From NCBI GenBank assembly GCA_027257055.1, contig JAPVLO010000059.1, positions 930,001-994,000 of the forward strand: DNA of 64,000 nt, in the 5' to 3' direction. Below the pieces are notes generated by a model that saw only the letters and a program-made list of their open reading frames with translations, had not been told where the DNA came from and made no database searches. The stretch is from Cephalopachus bancanus (taxonomy: Eukaryota > Chordata > Mammalia > Primates > Tarsiidae). Positions 1-10,946 of the stretch are shown here, piece after piece (position 1 is the stretch's first letter; the number at the start of each line of letters is the position of its first letter). A program made the position numbers and the translations under genes.

Positions 1-105
1 TTATTGTAGAGATGAGGTCTCACCAAGTTGCCCAGGTGGGTCTCGAACCCACGGGCTCAGGCAATCCACTCACCTCAGCCTCCCAAGGCGTGGGATTACA
101 GGCTA
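1..105 (-). mobile_element. Alu fragment, cut by the window edge
   Basis: The sequence reads as the reverse complement of an Alu left monomer (tcaccaagttgcccaggtgg...gggattacaggct), entering from outside the window. The CAGCCTGTAATCC version of the 5' end links it to the lineage-specific Alu group described below. Confidence 0.8.
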
Positions 106-1866
106 AATTCATCTTTAAAATATTTGTAGAAAAACCAGTCCCTGTGGCACTTTTGATAGCTGAAGGTTACAACTGCTTTAAAAATCAATTGATTTTATAT
201 TAACTCTCTAGACCTGTTTACTTAATGCCTTTCCTCCTAGGTTTTGACCTTTTGCTTGATTTCTCAATTATGGTGCTCTTAACAGATGTTTTAGTATTAT
301 ACCTCCTCAAACAAGCAACTTAGAATTTTTTTTCTTGCTGTGTAACTTCCAGTAAGAAATAGTGATGTGGATTTATCTGTGAACTTCTTCTACAGAACTA
401 ATGATACAGATCAACATGTGGATAAAAGACTTAAAAGAAGGCAAATAATCTAAAATTCATTCTATTTTCTATTATTCCAACGTATCAAATGTAAGCATTT
501 TAAAGTAACAACATATTTTTGAATAGTCTATCTAAAGACCTTTTGCTTTATAATTTCCATGATAAACTGTTTTGTAATACTTCTGAATAACTTAAACAGT
601 TCCTATGTGAACCCAAATTTACTTTCTAAACATATTTGATCAAATATGCAGAATATTTTGATGGCACCAATAAGGGTAACTTTTTCTTAAAAGTAATAAG
701 CTTATAAGTGACTCCAGAGGGCCATCAGTAGAGAAGGCAATATCTTAGAAATAGAATAATGTGAGTATCTTCCTCTAAGTATTTTATGTGTTTTGACAGT
801 TGTTAAAGGAGAATATAAAATTATAGATTCAGATCTAAACTGAGAATAATGGAAAATTGTTTTGTTCTGTCTTGGAGGAGTTTCAGCTCATCTTTTTTTT
901 TTTTTGAGAAACTGTATTGCTGTTACTCAATAAACATCTATTCAATAAATGTTTAATTTCCTCAACAACAACAAAAAAGAAACAGGAGGTAAGAGGTTCT
1001 AACCCTAGAAATTCTGTAGGAGTCTGATTCTACCATATTTATGGGAAAAGCCAATGAGACAACCAGAGCTGTGGTCTACAAAAGCAAAGTGAGATACCAA
1101 CATGAGCCAACTTAAATAAACCACTGTCAATCAATCTCTCTTGCCTCTTTCATTGCTTGCCCTACAGTATTTTTCCACTGCACAATGGCCTCTGTAAATA
1201 GAGCTGAGAAAGCACTGGGATAAATGAAATCGGTCTTTTAAAAAGGTCCCTAATTTATGTCACAAATCTCACTGAATCAGCACTGTTCTCTTCAAACACA
1301 AAGAGCTACACATATAGGGCATTTTTGTATGCACATTTCTAGATATGAAAGATCCCTAACCTAAAAAAAAAAATGCTTTGTAATTCAACTTTCTCACATA
1401 TAGAAGCACTAGTTTTCAAACAGCTTCACTTCTAAGATTAAAAGAAGAATGACAATTCCACATGGTGATGATCTGACAGAAAAAAACACACTTTAATAAT
1501 GTCTGACACACATGGATCCTTTGTGCCAGAAATGCTAAATAAATTCTATAGTAATATTTTTTCCAGTGGTTTAGTATATTTAAACTGACTTCTTCATATC
1601 TACATTATATTTAAAATCACTCTAAGTAATGTTGAATGTGGAACTACTGTTGGTAAAAAAAAAAAGTCCATCAAGAACATAAAATTCATAAAAATTTATT
1701 TTTTTTACTGAAATATACAGCTTTCTGCAGTCTTAAAATCTGTTGTCTGGCTGAAACAAACCACCTGTATTTTGCCTATTTTTTTCTCCCACTTCAACAC
1801 ACAAAACAGAAATTAATTATGCCTTTGTTATGGGCTATTTTATATCCCTTGAACAAATTAGGAAAC
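106..1866. other. CFAP20DC intron 3 sequence, nothing recognised
   Basis: AT-rich intronic sequence with a T-run at 893-905 and scattered A-runs. No exon, repeat family or RNA gene could be supported. Confidence 0.5.
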
Positions 1867-1950
1867 CTGTCTTAGTCCTTTCATCTGTAAAACCAGGCTA
1901 ACAATTTAGATTTACAACTCACAGGATTATTTACGTGAATTAAATTAGCT
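1867..1950 (+). mobile_element. MIR-like fragment
   Basis: The run cctttcatctgtaaaac, then a cacaggattatt segment and gaattaaatt, resembles the conserved core of a mammalian-wide interspersed repeat. It is short and diverged. Confidence 0.4.
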
Positions 1951-1954
1951 CCAT

Positions 1955-2425
1955 TATTCATCAAAAATTTGTTGAGTACCTACCATGTACAAGGCTCAGT
2001 GCTGAAGTTTTTGTAGTGAATAAGACATACATGGTCTCTGCCCTCTTAGAACTTATATTCTAGTCCATGAAGGAGAGGGTCATGGTGCTATAAAAGCATC
2101 TAACTCTGGGTTCTTGGGGATATGGGGAAGAGGACTTTCTTAGAGTAATACTAGAACTCAGCTGGGAAGAATATGCAGAATTGGCTGAGCACAGGGGATG
2201 GGTATAGGAGACAGGAACAAATATTGCAGGAAGAGGGAATATTCTATCCAGTAATGGAAAAGGACATAGTAGACTGGCTGCACCTTAAAAAGGCTTAATG
2301 GGCTGGTAGGAGAGACAGAAGAAGAAATGCAGCAGGAGATAGGTCTGGCAAAGTAGTTAGCAACCCAATCATGTGGGGCCTTGAAGGCCATGTGAAACAT
2401 ACAGGTCATCCTAAAATCCATGGAA
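1955..2425 (-). mobile_element. L2 LINE 3' fragment
   Basis: Read on the minus strand this matches the L2 3' end. On the plus strand it runs ttgttgagtacctaccatgt, then caaggctcagtgctg, then a ctgccctcttagaacttatattctag block. The inner part (ggggccttgaaggcc) corresponds to the end of L2 ORF2. It is strongly decayed. Confidence 0.6.
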
Positions 2426-2435
2426 AGCTACCTAC

Positions 2436-3860
2436 ACAATCACTCATTCATTCAACAAAGATATACTGAATGCCTACTATGTGCCAGGCACTGTTCTAGG
2501 TTAAAAAAACAGACTAAAATTCTCTCTGCCAGGGGGCTTACTTTCTGATGATGGTGAGAAAATAAACAAACATAACAATTGCACAGAATGTTAAATGGTG
2601 ACAAATACTATGGGAAAAAGGACAGTTGGATAAAAGGATCAGAGTGAAGGAATACAAAGCACAGGTTATAACTTTAGTACAGGTCAGATACAGGCCTCAT
2701 GGAGGTGACATTTTAATAAAGGCTTGAAGAAGAGAAGATGACCTGTATAACTACTTGGGGGAATAAAGTTCTGGATAGATGGCAGTCTCTGAGTAGGTGC
2801 TAAGGTGATAGGGCATTGTACTATGTTTCAAAACAGCAATGGAACCTGTATGGTTGTAGTAGAGTAAACAAAGAAAAGAATAATAGGTGATAGGTCAGAG
2901 GGTTTAAGAGGGCACCAGATACTGCACAGTTCTATAGATTTTTGGTTTTACTCTGAGAGATGGAGTATTTTCAGTAGACAAGTAATATGATTTACATGTT
3001 ACTAACAATGCAAAAGTATTACGCTGGCTGCTAATTTGACAACAGACTGTAGAGAGGTCAAGTCAGAAACAGAGAGGCCAATTAGAAGACTGCTGCAATA
3101 ATTCAAGCAAGCGATCATGGTGGCTGAGACCAGGGTAATAGCACTGGAGGTACCAATAAGTGTTCAGGTTCTCAGTATGTTCTAAACATAATGCCAACAA
3201 GATCTTCCTGATGGATTGAATGAAAAGAAAGAAAAACCAAGGCTGATTTTAAAGTTTTTGTTCTGAGCAATTGAAAAGATAAGTTGCTAACAACTAAAAT
3301 GGGGAAGCCTACAGAAGGAAGAGGAATTTCAAGAAATAAAGACCAGAAGTTAGAGACTCTGAGCATATTGTATTTAAGTCACCCAAGTAGAAATGTCAAA
3401 TAAGTAACTTGATATACAAGTTTGGAGTTTCAGAGAGAAGTCTGAGCTGGAAATGTAAGTCAGAGTAAGACGCAGATGGTATTTAAATCCAAGAGCCAGA
3501 AGCCAATAACCAAGGGAGAGAATGCAGATACAAGATCAAAGACAGAGTCCAGGGGCGCTGCAACATTAAGTTGGATTGAGGAAAGAGAAAGAACCACCAA
3601 AGGAGACTACGAAAGAATAGTGAGGTAGGAAGAAAACAAGGAGTGCGGAAATCCTGTATACGAGTGAAAAAAGTAGAACAAGGAGGTGTCAACTTTCTCA
3701 AATGCTGCGAATACATGAAGTAAGATGAGGGCTGAGAACCATCCATCAAATTCAGGAATACAGAGGTCACTAGTGACTTTGACAAGAGTATTATCAGTAG
3801 AGTGGGAGGTCACAGCCACTGAAGGGTTTTTAAACAGAGGAAGTCACGATAAGATTTATT
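2436..3860 (-). mobile_element. L2 LINE, 3' end and C-terminal ORF2 (about 1.4 kb)
   Basis: The plus strand begins with an attcattcaacaaagata-type L2 terminus, followed by cctactatgtgccaggcact. It then continues without a break through sequence that, read on the minus strand, corresponds to the C-terminal part of the L2 reverse-transcriptase ORF. Landmarks are the block near 3020-3130 (gctggctgctaatttgacaa, tgctgcaataattcaagcaa) and the block near 3190-3310. Numerous stops and indels show an ancient dead copy. Small open frames here (3172-3819, minus) are remnants, not genes. Confidence 0.65.
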
Positions 3861-6030
3861 TTAAAAAGAATACTGAAGTGGAGGCATGAGGAGTCCTGGT
3901 GGGAAAATCATAAAGATGAACTCCAAAGCAGCTGAAATGTAGAACAAGGCCTCAGAGATGCTGATCTCCATGACACACCATTTGATTCAGATGCTATGCA
4001 GAGAAAACAGTGGTTTCAAACATGAGCACCAAACAGAAAGTCCTGGAGAACACCCTCCAAATGATAAATGCTTACGTGTGACAGAAGCTGCTTCTCATAT
4101 GGGCAACTCTATATAACATGTTCCAGGGTGAAGAGCAGGAGGGATTTATTATTTAGCTAGTGAAGGATTTACTCAAGTCTCATTATCAAGGCCAGCAGGT
4201 TACAAGTAAAAATTATAATCCAAATTGTCATAGTTTCTTAGTGTGGCAATTGAACAAACTTACTGAACACCAACTATGTGTCTGCACTACTAAGTTAGGG
4301 GTCAAAGATGATTCAAAATCCCTACCTTGAAAAAGTGTACAATCTGATAATAGTATCACATTTTCCTTTATTTGATAAGTGCTGAGTGAAAAAAAAAACT
4401 GTGATGTATTTAGAGATCCTCAAATATATGTTAATTCAGAAATATTACTATTTAAAATGAAAAGTTAATTTATTTCTGAGTAGTCCCTAATGTAGCTGGC
4501 AACACATATGGGGTATCTAATGTCAAGTTTGCATATATAAGGTGGATGTTTACTCTTAAAATAGAAATGCATAATGGTAATTGAATTTAGAAATGTTAAT
4601 TGAAAGTCAATTACCTGTTCAAGACAGGCCATTTACTTTAAATTTAACCATACCGACTTTACACAGGTCATTTTATACAAATAAAAATAACCATAAATTT
4701 ATGTTATCAAAAATTCAAAATAATTAATCTTAAAGGCATCAGTGCAGGGAGGACTATATAAACTGCTTCATTTGTTACAGTGTTGCATGTGCTACAGAGA
4801 AGCCAGATTAATTTTTAATTACAAGGCATTGTACAAAAAATACATTAAAATACTCTTATAACACATAAAAGTAATTATAACACACTAAACTTGGTTTGCT
4901 TCTAAAAAAAAAAACAACAAAAAAACCCCAAACACTTAATATAAGAATAGAAAAGAGGAACTTGTATTTAATCATTTAGCCTTTGGTAGAAGAAGAATCT
5001 TTCTCGGAGCCAAATGAGAAATGTGATTGATGTACAAAGATACTGAGAACACTCAAAAGAAGTACAGGTGAGTTTTATAGTCCAGCAATAAGAAACAACA
5101 ACACAACAAAAGAACTAACATCGACTTAGAACAAAGTCATGTTCCTACAAATCAAATATATCTACCTTACAAAGTCAGCATTTTTAAAAAGATGAATTGT
5201 GTTTTGTAAGAAGAAACTAGTTTCAGACATGTTTCCCTGGCTCATATTAGTTTGCCTAATTTATAAGTATAAATGTATGTGTAAACAAAAAAACACACAC
5301 ACAGAGAAGATATGAGGAAATCATGATTTTAAAATGGTAGTAAATAAAATTATTTTAACAACAATTTCTCTTTTCTTCTTCTCTTTGAGATATTGTCTTT
5401 ATTTTAGCTTAGAAAGACATACTGGTAAACCACTTTAAAATAAGTCATCTATCTATAACTTCTACAGCTTAGTTTATGTCTTAGAAATTTAAAATATTTG
5501 ATCTCAGACCACAAACCCAGATATCAAGGTATTGGTAGAGAGAATAAATAGAAATGAGGAAAGCCAAGAGGAAAGAATAAAGAAAAAAAAAAAGAAATTT
5601 AAAATATGCAGGTAGTAGCTTGGAATGGTATATAACACCAAGTCTACATAAATTTAGAAAACTTAATTGAAATTAGAGAATCAGGTAACAAGTCTTTTCA
5701 TAATGTCAAGTACATAATAGGTATTCAATAAATGTTCTTAATGAAGAAAGGAATAAGTAAATGATAAACATAAAAAAGAACTGCCTACTTATATTTGATA
5801 AATCACTTGAAATTTACGTTTAAAACATAGGACACAGTTAAAGAAAAATTTGATTAATCATTTTGATAAATTATATTCCTTAGATCACATCAGTTTACTC
5901 AAAGTCTAATCTAGTGGTAGAGCCTTAAATTTTAACCCTATCTTTGCCAATAACTGGGTTTCTGATCATATATTTAGGTGATCTCTCAGAGTTTCGTCTT
6001 CTTTAAAATGCTGCCTGATTTTCTAAAGTA
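3861..6030. other. CFAP20DC intron 3 sequence, mostly unclassified
   Basis: Mostly unclassified AT-rich sequence. A short L2-like terminus (gaacaccaactatgtgtctg) lies near 4240-4345 on the minus strand. A MIR-like piece may lie near 5910-6030. No exon with usable splice sites was seen. Confidence 0.45.
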
Positions 6031-6099
6031 AATAAGAAATGAATCTAGACTTGGGCTCTTGTTAAATAAGAATTGAAATCTAGACTTGGGCTCTTGTTA
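6031..6099 (+). repeat. Tandem duplication, two units of 34/35 bp
   Basis: Units 6031-6064 and 6065-6099 both run from aataagaa to tctagacttgggctcttgtta and differ by one inserted A and one substitution. A small local duplication inside CFAP20DC intron 3. Confidence 0.9.
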
Positions 6100-6183
6100 A
6101 ATCACATATTCATAGGTATACTTATTAGATATTAATATTCTTAAAAGTATATGAGTTGATAGATCACTAAATAATGCCTTATT

Positions 6184-6470
6184 GGCTGGGTGTGGTGACT
6201 TATGCTTGTAATACCAGCTCTTTGGGAGGCCAAGGTGTGAGAATCACTTGAGCCTAGGAGTTCAAAACCAGCGTGGACAACATAGCAAGACTCCTTCTCT
6301 ACAAAAAAGAAAAAAAAAGTAACTGAATGTGGCAGTGTGTGTCTGTACTCCTAGCTACTTGGGAGGCTGAAACAGGAGGATCATTTGAGCCCAGGAGTTT
6401 GAGGGCGCAGTGAGCTATGACTATGCCACTGGACTTCAACCAAGGTGACAGAATGAGACCCTGTCTCTAT
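6184..6470 (+). mobile_element. Alu, old (AluJ-like)
   Basis: Full dimer starting ggctgggtgtggtgac, with a middle A-rich linker and a second monomer ending at gagaccctgtctctat, followed by an AAT-type tail to about 6495. Many substitutions and the J-like aacatagcaagactcc segment point to an old copy shared across primates. Confidence 0.85.
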
Positions 6471-6595
6471 TAAAGATAATAATAATAATGATGATGCCTT
6501 ATATAGTATTTTTAATACTTTTTTCCTCAATTAATTTCCTGTAATTTAAGAACTCATGAGTTTATTTCAGAGTGTTAGCTATCTGATTTCTTGAT

Positions 6596-6724
6596 GAGGA
6601 AACAACCTCAGTTTGTTCATTTATAAAAAACCTAGTGTGAAGATTAAAAGTTAATAAATGCAAAATGCTTAGGAAGTCCCTGGCTCACAATAAGTGCTCA
6701 ATAAATACTGTTATTCTTATTATA
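6596..6724 (+). mobile_element. MIR fragment
   Basis: The order cctcagtttgttcatttata, aagattaaaagttaataaatg, gtccctggctcacaataagt and gctcaataaatactgttatt follows the MIR consensus from core to 3' end on the plus strand. Confidence 0.65.
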
Positions 6725-6966
6725 ATTAATGGCTACTAAATTTTATTAAAAATACTTCCAGATTTCTAAAAGACAGTGAGGTAAAATATATTTTTGATTA
6801 GGCCTCAAATAGTGCCTGGTATACCCTTCTAAATTAAAAAAAAAAAATCAGATCACTTACCTCAACAGATGCTAGTAGAAGTCATACTAATATTTCTGCT
6901 CATGAGACATAAAATCCTAACTTTGAGTATCAACTACTAAGCTTCAGTATTAAAAATCTTACTTAC

Positions 6967-7060
6967 GAATCTGCTTATTCTCCTTTGGTAACTGAATTTT
7001 GTTTGTTTGGCTGCTGCCTTCCAGGACAAACACAAAACTTTTAACTTCTTTATCAAACTC
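6967..7060 (-). CDS. CFAP20DC: CFAP20DC exon 3
   Basis: This 94-nt exon on the minus strand has an acceptor ending ctatag and a donor gtaagt (plus 6961-6966). It encodes [20 protein letters not shown], then [11 protein letters not shown], and ends with one base of a split codon (phase 1). The series continues the CFAP20-type domain directly from exon 2 and keeps the beta-strand-like FVFVLEG segment. The next exon should begin with bases completing a Leu codon; I searched 1-6966 for it by eye and did not find it, so intron 3 is longer than 6.9 kb and the rest of the gene lies left of the window. A longer minus-strand open frame across this exon reads a different frame and is not the gene product. 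Confidence 0.93.
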
Positions 7061-7859
7061 CTATAGAACAAAATGAAAACAGTAGTAATAAAAGCATATT
7101 TTATTTGGCTTTTACTATAAAATTGGAACTGTAAAACTACAAGAAAAAGTTCCACACTAAAATGACTTAAAAGTAGGCTCAGGCCTTGATACTTCCATCC
7201 TGAGACTTGCAGGGAACTGGAAGATAGAGGTATGATGAATGAACAAGGAACAAGAGCATTCAGGGTCTTGACCAGAAACTGATTGAAGCTATGAACTAAG
7301 GATTTTGGGCTGGAGAGAATAGTGAAGACAAAATAAATAAATAAATAAATAAAACTAAACACAGGGGAAAAGCAGAATGGTCAACAGCCTAAAGGCCCCA
7401 ATTAGACTGAAGAACAAACATCGTGGGAGTAACTGATCAAGTGACCTTAAGAATCAAAGACTGGGGTCAGAGAGGGACATCTCAATGTCTCAGTAATTTC
7501 ATTGGTTCCACAGTTTGTAGTAATATGGACCAGGGTAAGACAGTAGAAAAGAATGCTGAAGCAGACTGGAAGAGGTTGTTAAAGATGAAGAAATAAAAAA
7601 CCTGAGAAATGCAGCCTCACAGATACCAAAGTAACCTAAAATGATAGGGTAGGAGTGAAGTTCAGAGAAGGGTTATGAGTGCTGAAGTCTTAAATAGTTG
7701 AGGAGTGACGCCTAGAAGGCTGCAGTCAACAATGTCATGAAAGGGTTCTGGAGTGCAAGAATATGAAAAACAGTCCTGAAATCTGGTCAACACCTTTTTC
7801 TGTATCCTTCACTCACGTTTCTTTTCAGAATTTATGTGGCTCTAATTTCTAATACTTAC
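7061..7859 (-). other. CFAP20DC: CFAP20DC intron 2
   Basis: This 799-bp intron has canonical gtaagt...ctatag ends. It holds an AAAT simple repeat at 7330-7354 and otherwise unclassified sequence. Confidence 0.85.
7330..7354. repeat. (AAAT)n microsatellite
   Basis: About six aaat units lie in tandem in CFAP20DC intron 2. Confidence 0.9.
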
Positions 7860-7949
7860 TTTCCAAATCACAGATGGACTGCCAAAGATCTTCCATTTTG
7901 CTCCAGGATTTTTTCCCTGAGCACTAAAGATTTCAACAAATGCACCTCC
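7860..7949 (-). CDS. CFAP20DC: CFAP20DC exon 2
   Basis: On the minus strand this 90-nt exon is preceded by a T-rich acceptor ending in tttttag and followed by a perfect donor, gtaagt (plus 7854-7859). It is open in phase 0 and encodes 30 residues starting [20 protein letters not shown] and ending in SVIWK. This is the beginning of the CFAP20-type domain of CFAP20DC (formerly C3orf67), a poorly characterised protein related to the axonemal doublet inner-junction protein CFAP20. It joins exon 1 and exon 3 in frame. An antisense open frame across the same bases on the plus strand is a shadow. Identification rests on my recall of the human protein; a BLASTP search would settle it. Confidence 0.93.
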
Positions 7950-10294
7950 CTAAAAAATAAAAACAAAATATTTAAATTAAAGCAAAAGGCAATGCTAAGG
8001 AGGAAATATTATCCACCACATAGTCTATAACCGGTGTTCCAGGCATCTGTCTGTTAAGTAGATCTAAGATGAAACATTATCCCTACATTACTCCTACTTT
8101 ATACCTTAGCTATATTTAAACCACAACCATTCTGACTTGGGTCACTTCGGATTAATGGTTTAAGGAATTTATTTTTATAGCATGATAACATTAAATAAAT
8201 TGTGCCATTCAAAATTTATATTCTCTCAGTGTGGGGCTCATTTACTTGTTATGTACAGATCATGTTTGGCAGACTGTTTTGCAGCCCAGACTAAAAGATT
8301 TAAACTCAATTCTTATACCAGGCTAATACATTCTGACAGTTATCTCTGAATACAAGCTTTCTAATCACACTGATCGGGGCTCTAATACTGGCTTTTTAAC
8401 TATCTGACCTTGGACTTACTTAACTTCTTGATTTTCCATCTGTAAAATGCGTTGCTGGAGTGTATAGGATAGTAAACATTAATCATCAGGCACAACACTC
8501 AGCTCAAAGCAAGGACTCAAAATTACTTTTTTAAAGGAGAAATTAAATAGTTTACTACTTGTCATAAAAAGGCCCGGGGGTTCTTATTTTGAGCATTCCT
8601 ACAAGATCTTTTTATATATTTAATACAAATTAATTTGGAGATCTATAAAATATGTACAAGAAAAATAGAGAATTATGTCTATAGATGGGTCACTTGTTCT
8701 CCATTGTAAACCTGAGAACATGGGAGGACACACTTATATAAAAACATTGAAGTTATTAACTGAATGTCCATAAGCTTTAGTTATTTTAAAAGAGGGAATT
8801 AAGATAATTAATCTGAGGAAAAATTTATTGCAAAAAATGAGAGTCTGAAATGAAGACTAAATATTGTTTGAATTTTAAACAACACACGAACAAACCAGTC
8901 TGATTTTTGTAAGGAATTTTCAGCTTTTAATTTTTCTTAATAATATAAAGGTATTTTTGCTTCTGAGCTTTAACACACCATCACTTGAAATTAAGACATC
9001 TAATTTCTTCTTCCTTAAGGAGTATTATGTGTAAACTGTACATGGAATAGAATTACTATAGCTTCTGAGAGCAGGTCATATTTCACTATGAATTTTAAGT
9101 CTGAGACAGCTGGGGTTTTTTTGAAGAAAAGAATCCTTATACTTAGTGAGCTAGCAAACTTTTTCTCCCCTGCTTCTTTTTCTTTCCCATGTTTTCCAAG
9201 TTTTCTGCATTGGGCATTAAAAAAAATACATATCTATAATAAGATACTTCACCTATATGAAGTGAGACAAACTGTCTAAAACTGTTCTAAGCCATTTAAT
9301 GGTATCAAATGGGATAGAAGAAAAACAACTGCCGAATAATTGGAAGACACTCATATAGAGGCAGGTAGCTTGGGTGAAAAGGCAGAAAGCAACAAAGAGG
9401 TGCAGACCAGTGGAGGGCTGTTTAGATACAGTAGAAAAAGTTCATCAGAAAAGCAGGATTAGGATGGTAAACAAACTGCAAACAGGGAGTGTAAATTCAA
9501 GCAGAAGTGAGGAGGGGAGAGCAAAAGACTAGGGCCAAGAAGAGTCTCGAAAGGGAGATGTCTAGGGAGATGAGGAACGCAGACACTGCTCAACGTGACT
9601 AAGACCCAGAAGCCGTGCTTCTCCAAGTGTGATCCTTGGACTGTTTGCATCGGAATCTCTGGGGTGGGGTGGGGGTGGTGGGGTGGTGGTACGTTGCTTA
9701 AAAGGCGTATCAACTGATCCCATCTAGAGATTCTGATTCACTAGATCTCCGCTGAGGGTCAGGAAATCTGCATTTTTACAAGTATTCCAAGTGATCCCGA
9801 TGTACCCCAATGCCTGAGACTCACTGACTCTCATTTGGGAAAAAGGAAACAGCGCATAGCCACGGGGCTTATTTCCATTCATAGTTTAACCCCCATTCAT
9901 GCATTCACTTATTCACTCCTCTAAGTAGCTTCTGAGATACCAGTGTGCATCAATTGCGAGTACTCCAGGAACCTGCTAAAACTCAAGATTTCTGGGCTCT
10001 GCCCTCAAGATTCTGATTCAGGACGTTTGAGTGGGGTTTAAGATCTCCGTTTTAATCAGAATCACACACAATCATACACCATGAGAAGCACTGCATTGGA
10101 GAGTGAACAAATGCCTTGACCTTGGTATCTTCTGTTTTTCTTTTTCTAGTCAAGACCACTCATCAACTAATTCCTTCTTACCTCGTAAAAGACCGTATTA
10201 CTTGGGGGGGCGGCGCTTTATCCTCACCCCAATCATAGGCTACCTCAGCGAAGAGGAGAAAGTTATAGACAGGTTGGAGAACGTTTCGGGTTAC
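7950..10294 (-). other. CFAP20DC: CFAP20DC intron 1
   Basis: This intron of about 2.3 kb lies between the start-codon exon and exon 2, with gtaacc donor and tttttag acceptor. It contains a MIR-like stretch near 8375-8530. A G-rich stretch at 9661-9692 is made of short ggggt/ggtgg units. No further coding exon is visible. Confidence 0.8.
8375..8530 (+). mobile_element. MIR fragment
   Basis: The segments ctatctgaccttggacttac, ttaacttcttgattttccat, ctgtaaaatgcg and a cacaacactcagctc stretch match MIR order on the plus strand. Located in CFAP20DC intron 1. Confidence 0.65.
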
Positions 10295-10315
10295 CTGGTA
10301 CTCATTTTTGAACAT
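10295..10315 (-). CDS. CFAP20DC: CFAP20DC exon 1, coding part (start codon)
   Basis: Read on the minus strand this is ATG plus six codons, giving MFKNEYQ, followed directly by a GT splice donor (gtaacc, plus positions 10289-10294). MFKN is also the known start of the related ciliary protein CFAP20, and the seven residues match the start of CFAP20DC as I remember it. The exon ends in phase 0 and joins exon 2 in frame. The base at -3 from the ATG is a purine (G). The 5'UTR continues to higher coordinates inside the CpG island, but its start is not visible. The exon is too short for any ORF scan; it was found by looking for an in-frame start upstream of exon 2. The main uncertainty is whether other first exons are also used. 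Confidence 0.88.
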
Positions 10316-10831
10316 TCCCGCAGGGGGCCCAGGGATTGCGGGGCACAGAGCTCAGAGCTTCCGGCGAGTGGCGTGACCCTGACGGCTGGAGATCGGCAGG
10401 CGGGAACCCAGGGGCCCGACAGGGGAGAAAGGGCTTGGTGCTTGGCCCGGACTTGAGCAGGCTCTTCTCAGCCCCTCCGGCCCCTAGTCAGCTCCACCTC
10501 GAGCCCTCGACCCGCACCATCGCGGCCCCAGTCTCCGGCCTGCCTGAGTCTGACCAAGGAACTGCCGCCCGGGCGGACTCGGGGCAGTCTCTGGGGAGGT
10601 TTGTGTGCGTAACCTACGTGACGGGGAAACCAGCCGCAGAGCCACACACAACCGTTCGCTTGCCTAGGAAAGGCCGGCGTACTCCTGCCGCCGCCCCGCC
10701 CCCGAACCTTTCGGAAAAGGGCGGGGCCGAACGCGCCACCGTTCCGGCTGCGTCCATTGGTTCCACGAGGCGCCTGCGCATTGCGCTGTCAAGCCTCGTC
10801 GAGAGCACGTGAGGCTACGCGGTGACGTAAC

Positions 10832-10844
10832 GTTGCCAGGCAAC
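10832..10844. promoter_or_regulatory. RFX X-box motif
   Basis: GTTGCC, one base, then GGCAAC form a near-perfect inverted repeat matching the RFX-family X-box (GTNRCC, 0-3 bases, RGYAAC). RFX2/RFX3 activate ciliary genes through this motif. It sits at the outer edge of the CpG island about 520 bp upstream of the CFAP20DC start codon, next to a CRE-like TGACGTAA, and is a strong candidate for cilia-specific control of CFAP20DC. Confidence 0.8.
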
Positions 10845-10862
10845 CACGGGACTCTTGGAGAA

Positions 10863-10946
10863 ATGGTGCACAACCCAGACTGTGATCAGGTCTCTCCTCA
10901 GGCTGTGACTTCTGTCGGTAAAAAGCCTAAACTTAGCTTGGTTTAA
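10863..10946 (+). ncRNA. Possible divergent transcript start with a 27-codon ORF
   Basis: Immediately outside the X-box, on the plus strand, an ATG opens a 27-codon frame ending in TAA at 10946. A possible donor (CG|GTAAAAAG) lies at 10918. I do not recognise the peptide and see no continuing coding exons to the right, so a divergent long non-coding RNA from the shared promoter is the more likely reading. There is no direct evidence of transcription in the sequence. Confidence 0.25.

Larger units (their letters stand above)
10190..10870. promoter_or_regulatory. CpG island, likely bidirectional promoter of CFAP20DC
   Basis: This is the only strongly GC- and CpG-rich stretch in the window, set in AT-rich surroundings. 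It includes the CFAP20DC start codon at its left part. Visible candidate sites are a GC box at 10694-10703, another at 10719-10726, CCATTGG at 10754-10760 (a CCAAT box on the minus strand, so facing CFAP20DC), an imperfect NRF1-like TGCGCATTGCGC at 10775-10786, E-box CACGTG at 10806-10811, CRE-like TGACGTAA at 10823-10830 and an X-box at 10832-10844. No TATA box is apparent. Minus-strand start sites probably lie between about 10330 and 10700; this is inference. Confidence 0.85.

Noticed and set aside
3483..3819. Overlapping minus-strand frames of 70-100 codons
   Set aside because: Part of a decayed L2 LINE.
6937..7362. 141-codon minus-strand frame over CFAP20DC exon 3
   Set aside because: It reads a different frame from the exon and runs through both splice junctions; the true peptide is EFDKEVKSF..., not this one.
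7836..8030. 64-codon plus-strand frame over CFAP20DC exon 2
   Set aside because: Antisense shadow of a real exon.
10336..10812. 158-codon plus-strand open frame in the CpG island
   Set aside because: GC-rich sequence opens frames by chance; the residues are low-complexity Ala/Pro/Arg-rich, antisense to the CFAP20DC 5'UTR, with no recognised domain.
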